Source: Bacteroidales bacterium UBA1216 (GTDB taxonomy: Bacteria > Bacteroidota > Bacteroidia > Bacteroidales > Paludibacteraceae). From it: DNA of 39,586 nt. The DNA lies in NCBI GenBank assembly GCA_002309255.1, contig DBXI01000008.1:1-39586 (forward strand), in the 5' to 3' direction. Of the stretch, positions 14,108 through 25,200 are shown in pieces (position 1 is the stretch's first letter; the number at the start of each line of letters is the position of its first letter). Under the pieces are notes generated by a model that saw only the letters and a list, made by a program, of their open reading frames with translations, was not told where the DNA came from and did no database searches. The translations under genes and the position numbers were made by a program.

Positions 14108-17100
14108 ATGAAAACACGCAATATAGTTATCGCATCGTTACTTTGTCTGCTCTGCGCAGCACCTTTATCCGCCCGTCAGTTTGAGCAAGGTGAAAAGATC
14201 TATGTGAATGCTGACCAGAGCGGACGCGACGGTAGTGGTAAGTTCAACTGGGCCAATGACAATGCCAAGTTGTTCATGTGGATTTGGGAAGCGGGAAAGG
14301 ATGGACAGCAGAAGGAGTTAATCAATGAGAACGGCAATATTTTCAGTTGCGCAATGCCCCAAGGAGAATTTAACCGTTGTATAATAATACGTATGCCTGG
14401 TGGCAGTACAGGTATTGACTGGAACAACAACTGGGGAAAATCGCAAAATCTTACTATTCCGGGACAAAATGCGTTGGATAGAAACTTCCTGAATCAATAT
14501 TGGCAAGGTGATGGCGATGGCGGTTCGAATTGGCTGACGTACGTCCCTTCTACTGCTAAGATAGCCGCCTACGCTTCGGCTTTGTCGAGTAAGCAGGAGA
14601 CGATTGTTGTGTGCCCGAGTGCGTTAGGTGGACCCTATACGCTGCACGCCAAGCTCAAAGCCGACAAGTCCGATTACGACTACGCCAACGTGCAGTGCCA
14701 CGGCTGGTACAAGAGCACCAACGGCACCACTTGGACATCGGTGGATGACTATGCAGGCAAGTCGCGTGACGGCGAGGGCGACAAGGATATCATCAAGAAC
14801 GACCTGCCTGCTTCCGGAGTGATATACTATTACCTGCATTCCGCCAAGGCCGCCGGCCGCCGACTGATCAAGATCACAACCGACGGAGCCAAGGATTGTG
14901 ACCTCGACTGCACGATCACGGCGTTTGAGGTGGCATGCTCGGCGGTGAACGCCAACGACACGACCTACACGCTTGATGGCATGGTGGCATTCGGCGAACC
15001 GAACGGCAAACTGGTGATTGAGTGTGATGGCAAGAAGACGACTATTGATGCACCTAAGAGTCCGCAGATCTTCTCCGTAGAAGGACTACGCGCCGTGGTG
15101 GTGAACGGCAAGACAACCACTGCCAAAGCATATTTCACGGGCAACAACGGCTGTTCGGCTACCGCTACAGTGAACATCCCCAACGCCACGCAGGGTATAG
15201 TGCGCACCCATCTGGATGTGCTCGTGGGCGAGACCACAACGCTCAACCCCAAGGGGGCGAACTACCAGAACGACCACAAGTGGTTCGTCAACGGCGTGGA
15301 GAAACCTGAGATGCAAGGCGCACAAACCAGTATAGCTTTCAACGAACCGAACTCCACCAATTATATGTACCGCGAGTTCAAGACTCCGCCCGATGATATG
15401 AAGGATATGATGAGCAATGGTAGTTACGAGGATGCTACGTTCAACTATGGTACGACGGGCAAACCATCCACCATCAGCGATTACGACTTCTGGGGAGTAT
15501 TCAGTAACGCTTCCACCGCTACGAACTACTACGACACGCATCCCGGAGAGAACAACGGTTTTGCGGTAGTGCAGGACGCGAACAAGTTTGCCTCGACCTA
15601 TGCCAAGGTCAAAGCGCGTGAAGGTAGTTATTTTGCGCTGTTTGATGCAGCCTCCGGAACGGAGATGGCAGGCAAGAAAGCCTGGAAAGCGGAAACGAAG
15701 AATAACACGAAGCTCACCTTGCAGAAGGGGACGACCTACCTGTTCTCGTTCTGGGCGGCGAACATCAACAACTACGGCGAGATGGACAATGCCGCCAAAT
15801 TGCAGTTCCAGATTGAGTATAACAGTCAAACCAAGAAACTCGGCGAGCCGCTTGACCTGAACAGCTCGAAGTTCCGCAACAACCGTTGGCACCAGTGCTC
15901 CGCCACCTTCACGGCGGATGCCGATGCAAGCAATGTGACCATCTCCGTGATCAACCTCAACACCAACGCCCTGAAGACCGGCAACGACTTTGCGCTCGAT
16001 GACATCCAGTTCCGCGCGGTCAGCAGCCCGACGCACTCGGTGAAGATCCAGGAGGTGATCACCGTCACAACCCACGAACCCGCTATCACCAAGTTCACCG
16101 CAACGCCGGTGCAGATGGACTGCGGAAAATCAACGTATAACGTCAACCTCCACATTGACTACAAGAACCAGATCGGCAAGATCATCGTCAAAGATATAAC
16201 CGACGGCGGCGACCGCGTTGTGTGGGAGAAAGACCTGACACCGCTCACCAATGGATCTAAACAGTGGGATCAGACCCTGTCAATCGACCAAACCGTTCAA
16301 CAAACTATAGCCGAAGGCGAGCCCCTCGTCAAGGAACGTACCTACAAGATATATTTCGAGAAGTGGGACAAGGCTACTCAGCAGGCCAAGTTCAAAGCCC
16401 CTGTCATCCCGACCATGCAGGTGACCTACTACAATAATCCCGACACACTCCTTGCCTGCGAGCAGACAACATACTCGATCAGCGGCACTATGACCTATCG
16501 CAATATGAACGCCAAGGCCTATGCCTGGATCGACAATGCAGCTAAGGTGGAGATCACAGGCTTGACTATGAACAGCTCTGATCAACTTACTGCCTCCTTC
16601 ACCGTCAGCGAAGTGCCTGCCGATGCAAAAGATCATGTGCTGCACGTAGCATTCGAAGGTAGAGGCAACACCTGCCCGTTTGAGGATAGTTTCCGCGCTG
16701 CGACCGCGCCGGGTAAGTGCTGCACCGAAGGCAGAATATTCAGCAAGTGGGACAACGTGTTGTTCGTCAACAATGGCGATAGCATATATGTCGCCTATCA
16801 GTGGTACAAGAACGGTGCTGCTCTGAATGGCGAAACCCAACAGCGTCTCTACACAGGCGCCACGACTATGAAAGGAACATCGGATCTGTATCATTGTGTC
16901 GCTACGCGCAAGGATAAGACCGCGGATGAGCTCTGCGCGCATGCCTTCGATGACTTCCCCGAGTCGCGTAACGTGGCGGTGGACAACATCCTCCTCGACG
17001 GCATCACGGTTTATCCTACGCAGGTAGCCGCCGGCGCCGAGATCACCGTCACCAAGACCGTCACCGGAGCTGTGAAGGCAACGTTGCTCACACTCACCGG

Positions 17101-17230
17101 ACAGACCGTCAGCACCGTCACCCTCAGCGCAGACAACACTACGCTCACAATGCCCGCTGCTGCAGGCATGTATCTGCTGCAATTACAAGGAATGAACACT
17201 CAAAGAACAATCAAGATCAATGTTTACTAA
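14108..17230 (+). CDS. T9SS-secreted multidomain adhesin-like protein
   Basis: 1040 aa, exported. Signal peptide MKTRNIVIASLLCLLCAAPLSA. The N-terminal head (about 23-140) starts FEQGEKIYVNADQSG and contains FNWANDNAKLFMW. A jelly-roll or CBM-like domain (about 430-640) contains KAWKAETKNNTKLTLQKG and NDFALDDIQFR. Two to three Cys-containing Ig-like modules follow (MDCGKSTYNVNLHIDYKNQIG, LACEQTTYSISGTMTYRN). Next is a segment with YQWYKNGAALNG. The T9SS type A C-terminal sorting domain ends the protein (ILLDGITVYPTQ .. AGMYLLQLQG .. IKINVY). It shares this plan, head to tail, with the giant protein at 19250. ATG 14108 is chosen because the upstream part of the ORF from 14048 would translate the repeat. 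It overlaps the next ompA gene by 11 bp. Function beyond surface display is not known. Confidence 0.85.
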   Translation: MKTRNIVIASLLCLLCAAPLSARQFEQGEKIYVNADQSGRDGSGKFNWANDNAKLFMWIWEAGKDGQQKELINENGNIFSCAMPQGEFNRCIIIRMPGGSTGIDWNNNWGKSQNLTIPGQNALDRNFLNQYWQGDGDGGSNWLTYVPSTAKIAAYASALSSKQETIVVCPSALGGPYTLHAKLKADKSDYDYANVQCHGWYKSTNGTTWTSVDDYAGKSRDGEGDKDIIKNDLPASGVIYYYLHSAKAAGRRLIKITTDGAKDCDLDCTITAFEVACSAVNANDTTYTLDGMVAFGEPNGKLVIECDGKKTTIDAPKSPQIFSVEGLRAVVVNGKTTTAKAYFTGNNGCSATATVNIPNATQGIVRTHLDVLVGETTTLNPKGANYQNDHKWFVNGVEKPEMQGAQTSIAFNEPNSTNYMYREFKTPPDDMKDMMSNGSYEDATFNYGTTGKPSTISDYDFWGVFSNASTATNYYDTHPGENNGFAVVQDANKFASTYAKVKAREGSYFALFDAASGTEMAGKKAWKAETKNNTKLTLQKGTTYLFSFWAANINNYGEMDNAAKLQFQIEYNSQTKKLGEPLDLNSSKFRNNRWHQCSATFTADADASNVTISVINLNTNALKTGNDFALDDIQFRAVSSPTHSVKIQEVITVTTHEPAITKFTATPVQMDCGKSTYNVNLHIDYKNQIGKIIVKDITDGGDRVVWEKDLTPLTNGSKQWDQTLSIDQTVQQTIAEGEPLVKERTYKIYFEKWDKATQQAKFKAPVIPTMQVTYYNNPDTLLACEQTTYSISGTMTYRNMNAKAYAWIDNAAKVEITGLTMNSSDQLTASFTVSEVPADAKDHVLHVAFEGRGNTCPFEDSFRAATAPGKCCTEGRIFSKWDNVLFVNNGDSIYVAYQWYKNGAALNGETQQRLYTGATTMKGTSDLYHCVATRKDKTADELCAHAFDDFPESRNVAVDNILLDGITVYPTQVAAGAEITVTKTVTGAVKATLLTLTGQTVSTVTLSADNTTLTMPAAAGMYLLQLQGMNTQRTIKINVY

Positions 17231-18800
17231 TCGAACCATCATCGCAATAACTGCCCTCGGCTTGGCCTTGGGTGCACAGGCGCAGCAGACGCAACGTCTG
17301 TCAGGACATGAACATACGCAGGTGCAGTATACCGAACAGCGTGTATCCTTGCCCGGTGATACTATGTCAATCGACAGCCTGGTAGAGGTGCGGACGCTCG
17401 AGGTGCGCAAGTTCATCGACACTCTGCAGTTCGTCACGCCGCGTGAGGATACCGTCATCCTTCCTATCGACTCCGCACAACGCAAGGGGCACTATGTGGA
17501 GTTCCATCTTGGTGCAGGCTTCGGCAATGCCGGATACGGACTCATCCGCAAGGATCTGACGCATCCTACCGCTACAGGCTACGAGCAGGGTAGTGTGTCG
17601 GGTGTAGTGCAACTCCAATACGCGTACTTCTTCCATCCTAACGTAGGCGTGGGCGTAGGCGCGTGGCTGAGCAACTACAGCTCGCAGGGCTACCTCAGTG
17701 GCGACTTTGCTTACCCCGATCAGTACGACTCCGATGACCTGGGCGGTACCGCGCAGCCCGAACAGTACACTCACCATGCTACGGTCACTGGTTGGCATGA
17801 GCGACAGACCATTCACACGGTCGGTCTGCCCGTATCCTTGCAGTTCCAGGCGTGGGGCAAGCAGAACAAGGCCGGCTTCTTTGCCGCTTTGGGCGCTGCA
17901 CCGGCTTATACCGTCAAATCCGACTACCGTGTGCTGCAAGGCAAGGTGGAGCATTGGGGCAAGTACGATCATCGTGGCGGTGCGGAGATCCATAACGCAC
18001 ACGAGTTCATGACCATTGACTATGCCGGTCGTACAGCCAAGCAGCAGGTGAAGGCGTTCTCAGCCACAGCGCTGGTTGATCTCGGACTGCTCGTTCGCCT
18101 GAGCACGCAGGTCGATCTGCTCATCGGCTTGTATGGGCACTACACGTTCCTTGACATGCAGAACGCTACGCTGACCGATCTGGGCTGGAAGGACGACCGC
18201 TTCCCCAATCTGGATGTGGCGGAGTATAACGGCATATTGGCATCGAACTGCATTGCAGGTGCGGATGGCAAGGGACAACTCCATCCGTGGCAGGCAGGAC
18301 TGAAACTTGGTATTCATTGGCACAGCCTGGAGAAACCGCGCAAGGAGATCACGCACTTCAACGACACCACCTTGCAGATGGTTGAGCGCTTCGACAGCAC
18401 ATGGGTAACACGCATCGATACATTGCAGCGCAAGCACATACAGTCGCGCGAACTGGTGCAGCGCACGATCAACAAACTCAACCGAATCTATTTCGACTTC
18501 AACAGTGCTGAACTGGCAGACGACTCCAAGCAGGCGCTGGATGAGATAGCGTACTACCTGCGCAGTATGCCCAACAAGATCATCCTTGGAGGTCACGCAT
18601 CGAAGGATGGTAGCCGCAAACACAACGAAAAACTCGCATTGGATCGTGCCTTGGCGGTCAAGAAGTACCTCGTCAGCCAGGGCGTGAGCGCCAAACGGAT
18701 GACGGTGAAGGATTACGGTGCTACCGTCGCTAACGCCATCAACCTGAGCGACGACCTCTCCCTCGACCGCCGTGTGGAGATAATCATTCAGGACAAATAA
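17220..18800 (+). CDS. OmpA family outer-membrane protein (paralogue 2)
   Basis: 526 aa. Signal peptide (MFTNRTIIAITALGLALGAQAQ), then a barrel-like region beginning RKGHYVEFHLGAGFG and containing QLQYAYFFHPNVGVGVG. The C-terminal OmpA domain has IYFDFNSAELADDS, GGHASKDGSRKHNEKLALDRA, KDYGATVANA and LDRRVEIIIQ. It is the same architecture as paralogue 1 (12391-14055). The 11-bp overlap with the preceding adhesin gene suggests translational coupling. Downstream lies a 449-nt spacer and then the giant adhesin, so this OmpA protein is probably the partner of that adhesin, by analogy with the first pair. Confidence 0.9.
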   Translation: MFTNRTIIAITALGLALGAQAQQTQRLSGHEHTQVQYTEQRVSLPGDTMSIDSLVEVRTLEVRKFIDTLQFVTPREDTVILPIDSAQRKGHYVEFHLGAGFGNAGYGLIRKDLTHPTATGYEQGSVSGVVQLQYAYFFHPNVGVGVGAWLSNYSSQGYLSGDFAYPDQYDSDDLGGTAQPEQYTHHATVTGWHERQTIHTVGLPVSLQFQAWGKQNKAGFFAALGAAPAYTVKSDYRVLQGKVEHWGKYDHRGGAEIHNAHEFMTIDYAGRTAKQQVKAFSATALVDLGLLVRLSTQVDLLIGLYGHYTFLDMQNATLTDLGWKDDRFPNLDVAEYNGILASNCIAGADGKGQLHPWQAGLKLGIHWHSLEKPRKEITHFNDTTLQMVERFDSTWVTRIDTLQRKHIQSRELVQRTINKLNRIYFDFNSAELADDSKQALDEIAYYLRSMPNKIILGGHASKDGSRKHNEKLALDRALAVKKYLVSQGVSAKRMTVKDYGATVANAINLSDDLSLDRRVEIIIQDK

Positions 18801-19249
18801 CCGCGCTAAAGTGCAAAAATTAACAAAGAAAAAGACATGATACAGTGAGACTCTGAGACACTTTGTTGCAAGGTGTTGGGAATGTGACTATTAAAAAATA
18901 TCAAGAGTCTCAACTGTCTCAAGAGTCTCATGCAAATTTTTATTAAAAGTGCACATGATGCAGAAAGTGCAGAGTATTTTTTCAACATGCAAAAGTTTAA
19001 CAACATATCAAATTTCACCTCATCCGTTTGCGCCTCGCACTGCGTAGCCGAAGGCGACCGTTAGTGATTAGTTAGAGATTCCTTAGAGGTTCGTTAGATA
19101 TTAACCCGACTGTCACGGCACGCGAGGCAAATCTAATCATCCTAAAAAAACGGGGGACACTCTCGATAAAACCTCGATAAAACCTCGATCAAGTTCGACG
19201 AAAAAAACATAGAAAAAAATATATACCCGAAACAAAAATCACCACACAT
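18801..19249. repeat. 449-nt gene-free spacer with stacked repeats upstream of the giant gene
   Basis: No convincing ORF. It holds: (1) an inverted repeat, TGAGACTCTGAGACA (18846-18860) against TGTCTCAAGAGTCTCA (18915-18930), with TCAAGAGTCTCA also directly repeated (18901-18912 and 18919-18930); (2) four 11-nt tandem units of GTTAGNGATTA type (19060-19103); (3) 7-bp arms GCCTCGC/GCGAGGC (19032-19038, 19122-19128) enclosing that array; (4) three 11-nt units CTCGATAAAAC (19162-19194). No clear TTTG-N20-TAnnTTTG promoter was found; TCCGTTTG (19023-19030) is a weak candidate. Confidence 0.75.
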
Positions 19250-22200
19250 ATGAAAAACATTTTCATCATGAAAAAACGGAATATAGTTATTAGTGTTCTC
19301 ATTGCGCTCCTTTGTATCATTGGAGCAACCTCTTCGTTTGCACGTGTATTCACCGCAGGGGAGAGAATATTTGTTAATGCCCAAACAGATTTTAACTGGG
19401 CTCAAGACGGAGCCAAGTTGTTCTTGTACTGCTTTGGTGGGTCAAGTTCTGTGCAATGGTTTGAACTTGAGCAAGTATGCGGAAATTACTATATGGCGTC
19501 AATGTCAGCGGGTACTTGGAATACATGTATTGTGGTGCGCAAGAATAGTAGTGGCACTGCCGGTAATTGGGATAATAAATGGAATCAAACAGGTGATATA
19601 ACTATAGATGGCTCTAAGAATTACATAAAGTATTTCAGCAATGAGTCTTCCTCTGCAACATGGGATAACTTCCCGTTCTATTATCATGATGGATCGGAAG
19701 AGTTATATTTTAGTAAAGCTCCTAATGATTGGAGTTGGTTTGGAAATGATTTTGGTTCGAAAAATTATGTATACGCGAAGTTCTTCCGGACATCTGAACC
19801 ATATTGTGAAACGTGGAGCAAGGCATCAAATGACAGACCCGGTCTGTTTAAGGTAGATATTCCTGCAGGAATCTGGTCACATGTTATATTTGCCCGGTTA
19901 GGAAATGACTCACCATCTGATGGTAATATAATTAGTGATCCTTCGAAAGATGCAAACCAAAGTAGAAACCTCCCTGTGTTTGCTAATGAGATTTATTTAA
20001 ATTTCAAACAAAGATCCACCAGTGGAGGTGAGGACTACAATCTACTCAAAGATTTAGGTGCTAAGCCATCCGCCGACCCGACCACGTCTGATAATATATG
20101 GGGGACACCGCGCAGAGATATCAAGATATGTGCGCAAGCTCTTGAGAGGGGTGACAACTATACATTAACACCATTGTTGAATGATGCGAAGAATGCGTAC
20201 GACTATTCAGAAGGAATTTCTGTATGGTGGAAATGGAATACAACTTCAGGAAAGTGGGAGTATGCGGCAAACAAATGGAATGATGTCAATCAAACATTGG
20301 AGAATGTAGATGATGCCTATTATTATTTATGGACAACAATGGGAGAAAAAGAAAAATACCGACGTTTCTTACATCTAGTAAAAGACAGTGACTGCAAGAT
20401 TAATTGTGAAATAACGTCTCTTAACTATGCAATAACGCCTGTTAATGTAATAGATAGCACGTTCGGAATAGAAGGTCTGGTGGCATTTACGAAGCAAGAA
20501 GGGGACCTTGTTGTTTCGTATGGCAAGAATACTTATCGCTTGCCTACCGATTCGATGCAAACGTTTACATCTCCAGAGAGTCCGCAGACATTCTCTTTGT
20601 CCGGGCTCAAAGCAGATGGTAGTACAGATAACCACCTACTTGTAGAGTTCACGGGAGTAGGTGGCGCAAAAGCAGATAGCCTTATAACTGCACCAAAGTT
20701 AGAAACGGATGGTGTCGTGGAGCATAGCTCAAAAGATGAGGCTAATCACTATTCTCCATCTAAAGAAACTTATGCCCATGATGAAACCATAACATTGACT
20801 CCACATGTAGAGACGTTGGAGGCAGATAGTTTTGCATGGTTAGATGCCAAAGGGAATATCCTAAAGGCCGGTAATAAGGACATCAAATCGACGCCTTATG
20901 ATGTATCTAATACGTGGGGATTTGATACGACGTTAGTATATTATTATACAGAATATAATATTCCTCCAGAATCCAATGATAATTTGATGGGAAATGGATA
21001 TTATGAAAATACTTCTAAAGAAGACGATGATAATAAAGATGCAAGCCCATACAAAACAATTAGTGGATACAAATATACCGGTGTTTGGGGCGACATAACA
21101 GGCAAGCGCGATGCGTATTACAACGAATATGGTAATGAAACAGGTTTGTTCGGTGTAACTACTAGCGCTGACATTTTCTGGAATCGCTTTGCTAAAATAT
21201 CACCACGTAAAGGAGAATATTTTGGTGTATTTGATGGCGATGCAGACGGAGAAGAAAAAGTCGCATGGAGTGCAGAAACAAATTCCACCACAAACAAAGA
21301 CCTAAAATTGCAGAAAGGTACAACCTATTTGTTCTCATTCTGGGTTGCAAACGTGAATAACGCCGGCGAAATGATTAGTTATGGAACTGATGGAACTCCT
21401 GTCACAAATAACGCAATACTGCAATTTAAGATATCGTATAAATATAAAGACGAGAATGGTGATGAGCAAGAAGAAACGCTGCCACTTGGTAAGGAAACAG
21501 ATCTCAACAACTATTTGGATAACTTCTGGCACCAGAATTCAGCTACATTTACTAGTCCCGTAGATGCAGATGATGTTACAATTTCCGTTGTTGACAAAAA
21601 CAAATCAGGGTTGAGTATAGGCAATGACTTTGCACTTGATGATATTCGTTTCCGTTCGGTATCAGTGCAATCAGCAACAGTTCGTGCCCGCGAACGTTTT
21701 GCAGTGAAGTTTGTAGAGCCAACTCCAGAAGTTAGAAATGTTTCATTAGTACCACTTACCGCTCCGGCATGTGATAGGGATACATTTACTTTCAAGGTTA
21801 GTTTCGAATACCTAACTAATACGTCTCATGATGTAAAATTGGAATTGAATGTAACTGGCTTGGCAGGAGAAGTCAAGAAGGAGGTAGATGATCTTGGAGA
21901 TACAGGTGGCGCATGGGTGAAAAAAGAGTTTGTTTTCTCATCAAACACAAGTGCCAACCCAGCCGTCACAACAGATACTGATATCAAGGCAAAGGCTACT
22001 GATGAGCAAATGAAGGCAGAAGTTATCGTCAGTACAACTGATGCAATCTCTGTATATCGTGCAGACACCGCCTATAGTGCTGATGTTGATATACCAGTTA
22101 TTCCGTCGCGCTCATTTGGTTCACCATTGCTTTTTGAAGATCAGTCGTGTGCTGATAGTACCTATACTCTACTTGTACCAATTACCTATACGAACCAGCA

Positions 22201-25200
22201 TGGTGATATGTACGTACAAGTCAACGACAAGGAAGAATATAAGGTACACGTGACTAATTCTGCAGGCTGCCGGATAGAAGATTCTTATGTCGGCTACCTC
22301 GCTGACCAGCGTACACCGCGTACTACGTTAGCAATCATCCCTGGTATCAAACGCGAGGATGTTGATGCTGTTGATCATAAGGTCAGTGTGTGGTTTACGG
22401 AAGGATGTGATGTGTGGAGTACAACCTATGCTGCACCGAATGTGCCGATGATGGTTGTACATGATGTTGTACCTGCGCCTGTTTCATGTAATAATCTCAC
22501 TTACACATTGAATGGTAAACTTTCATATCGCTATTTGGATGGAAAGGCGTATTGCAAGATTGGAGTAGGCGGAAATCCAAATGAAATAACGGGTATGTTG
22601 GCGGATAAAGCGACAAAGGACACTCGCGAGTTCTCTATCCCGTCTATCCCTGCAGATTCTTTGATGGATACTCTAATTGTCTGGTATGAAGGTCGAGGAA
22701 CTGCATGTCCCGACACAATTATATATCGCGCACCATTCTCTCCGCAGATCAATAGTGTAACGATAGACAAACCCTCGTCGCTTAGTTGCGGGGCATCTGA
22801 CAAATATAGCGCAACGATTACAGTCAATGCATCTAATCATCGTGAAGCTTTAATTCTGGTGTCTCTAAATGATGGTGAACCTAAAAAGAAAAACTCCTCA
22901 TCAACGGGCAGCACTTCATTTACGTTTACTGACCTGCTTGCAGATGGTGGTAACAATGTAGTCAAGGCATGGTTTGATGTGGCACGCAAACAGGATGATG
23001 ATTGCTATAAAAAGAACTCATTCTCGTCTCCCACGCGTCCTGTAGCAAATATTAAAGACCAAGGAGCGAACACGTTCACATATTCCGATCCCGTTTGTGA
23101 TCAGGAAACAGTAACATTGAAGTTTGATATAGAGTATATAAATCAGGATGGCGACTTATATATATGGGTAGATGGACTATCCCCAAAGAAATATGACTAT
23201 ACAGACCACAAGAGTAGCACGCCTCATTCCGTGCACATTGAATATCCCGGAGTGCAAGCGGATGGCTTATCCACTCATAAATTAAATTATGAATTCCGGG
23301 AAACCGGCTATTGCAAGGAAACAAATATTGCCCTACCTGCTTCTTCTCGTTGGCCGGTAATAAAGAGCGTTTCCGTAACGCCGCCGGCAAATGTTCCTTG
23401 CTCGAAAAACGACTATGAGGCTACGATAAATGTTTCGTATGTGAATGTTGCTTCTACTGACAGGCTCGTTGTACAATATAACGGAACAGAGACGAAGACG
23501 ATTGAGCGAACGCTGTCAGGAACAAGCACATCCTTTACTTTCACTCTCGATGACATCGATGCAGGGAGTGGTAGAGAATTGTATGTATATTTTGAGGGTG
23601 CTGCAGCTGATTGCAAAACGACTGCTCAACACAAAGGTACATATACCGCCCCCTATCGACCGGAGCTTGTGATTAATAGTGTTGATACTCTGCACGATGC
23701 TTGCGATGCAACGACTTATGCTATTGCCATCGATTGGAAATATAGGGCATTTGCCGCAAGTGATATGTCGTACAAGATTGACGATGGCACAGCTCACACC
23801 TTGCGTAGCGGACTGACATACAATGCTACAACGTTCACTAACTGCAAGGATACTATCAAAGGGCTTTCTGCAGATGGAGGATCGCATAAGTTGAGCTTGC
23901 TCACGAATGTCGCCAACAACTGTACGTTTGATTCGACCGGTATTCGTGCTCCCAAGGGGAACAAGATCACCTCGTTCCGCATTGATACCACGGTGCTCAA
24001 ATGCGATGAAGATAAATACCAGCTTATTGCCTCATGGGTGGTTAGCGCTCCGGCAGCAGAGTACGACACGCTCATCATTGTGGATGGTAGTAACACCGTT
24101 TTGTTGATTGATACTCTCAAGAGCACCACACTCACTCGTACCGTCACCTTACCACAAGTGCATACCGTTGGTGATGTTACCACTCCAACGCCGATTTATG
24201 CATACCTGAAGGAACGCGGACGCTCCGCTTGCGACAAGAGTGATACCTACGTCAGCCCTGTCAAACCGACGATGTCATGGAGTACGCATGTGATAGCCGA
24301 TTCTGCTGAATGCGACAAGAGCACCTACTCGCTCATCGTGCCGGTTACCTATACCAACCAGCATGGCAAGATGCACGTATGGCTGGATGCCGATAGTTAT
24401 GCTGCGGCTTCCTATAAGGTGGAAGTAACAAGCTCCACAGGCTTTGACGGCAGCGATGGCTATATGGAAGGTGCCGCTGAGCGTACCACACGCGCCAAAC
24501 TGACCGATTTGCCCGGTGATGGTGCGGAGCATAAAGTGAGCATCGCATTTGATGATGAAAGAGGATGCACAAAGAAGGATGCAATCACGTATGAAGCTCC
24601 GTTCCGTCCTGTGATAAATAAAGTAGAGGCAACTCGTACTACTCCTGCTGACGGCGTATTGACCTACGATGTGACGGTAACGGTAACTACTTCCAACGGT
24701 CAGGGTAAAGCCGTAACAATCAAGTGTGCGGATTTAAATCTAGAACACACAGGAAATGTTGACGGTGACGGCAAACTTGTCAAGGAGTTTACCGGACTAA
24801 CCACCGATAACGGTGTAAGTCACACCTTCAAGGCTTACTTCGATGACCGCAAGAATTGTGTGGAAGAAGGTGCATTCACTTCGCCCGACCAGCGGAAGAT
24901 CCATTCGTTTGATGTAATTGAAAGGCTCCTACCGCAGTGCGACGGAACAGCAAATGTAGTATTTGTTGTTAATTCCACAGCTATGGGCGGTGATTTGGTG
25001 ATCAAGGAAGGAGATACTGAGGTTTATCGTCACGCGACACCTATACCTTCTGAATTCAAAGATACTATCAAGCATGCTTCACTTAAGGCAGATGGTAGTA
25101 GTCATACATTGACCGCCTCTTTCACCTCACCTGTGCAGTCGAAAACAGCAACCTACACAGCGTTGGCTAACCCGACCTTAAGCATAGAAAAAGGTGTTCC

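Noticed and set aside
15086..16075. 329-aa minus-strand ORF within the T9SS adhesin gene
   Set aside because: Antisense shadow; the plus strand encodes conserved adhesin domains throughout.
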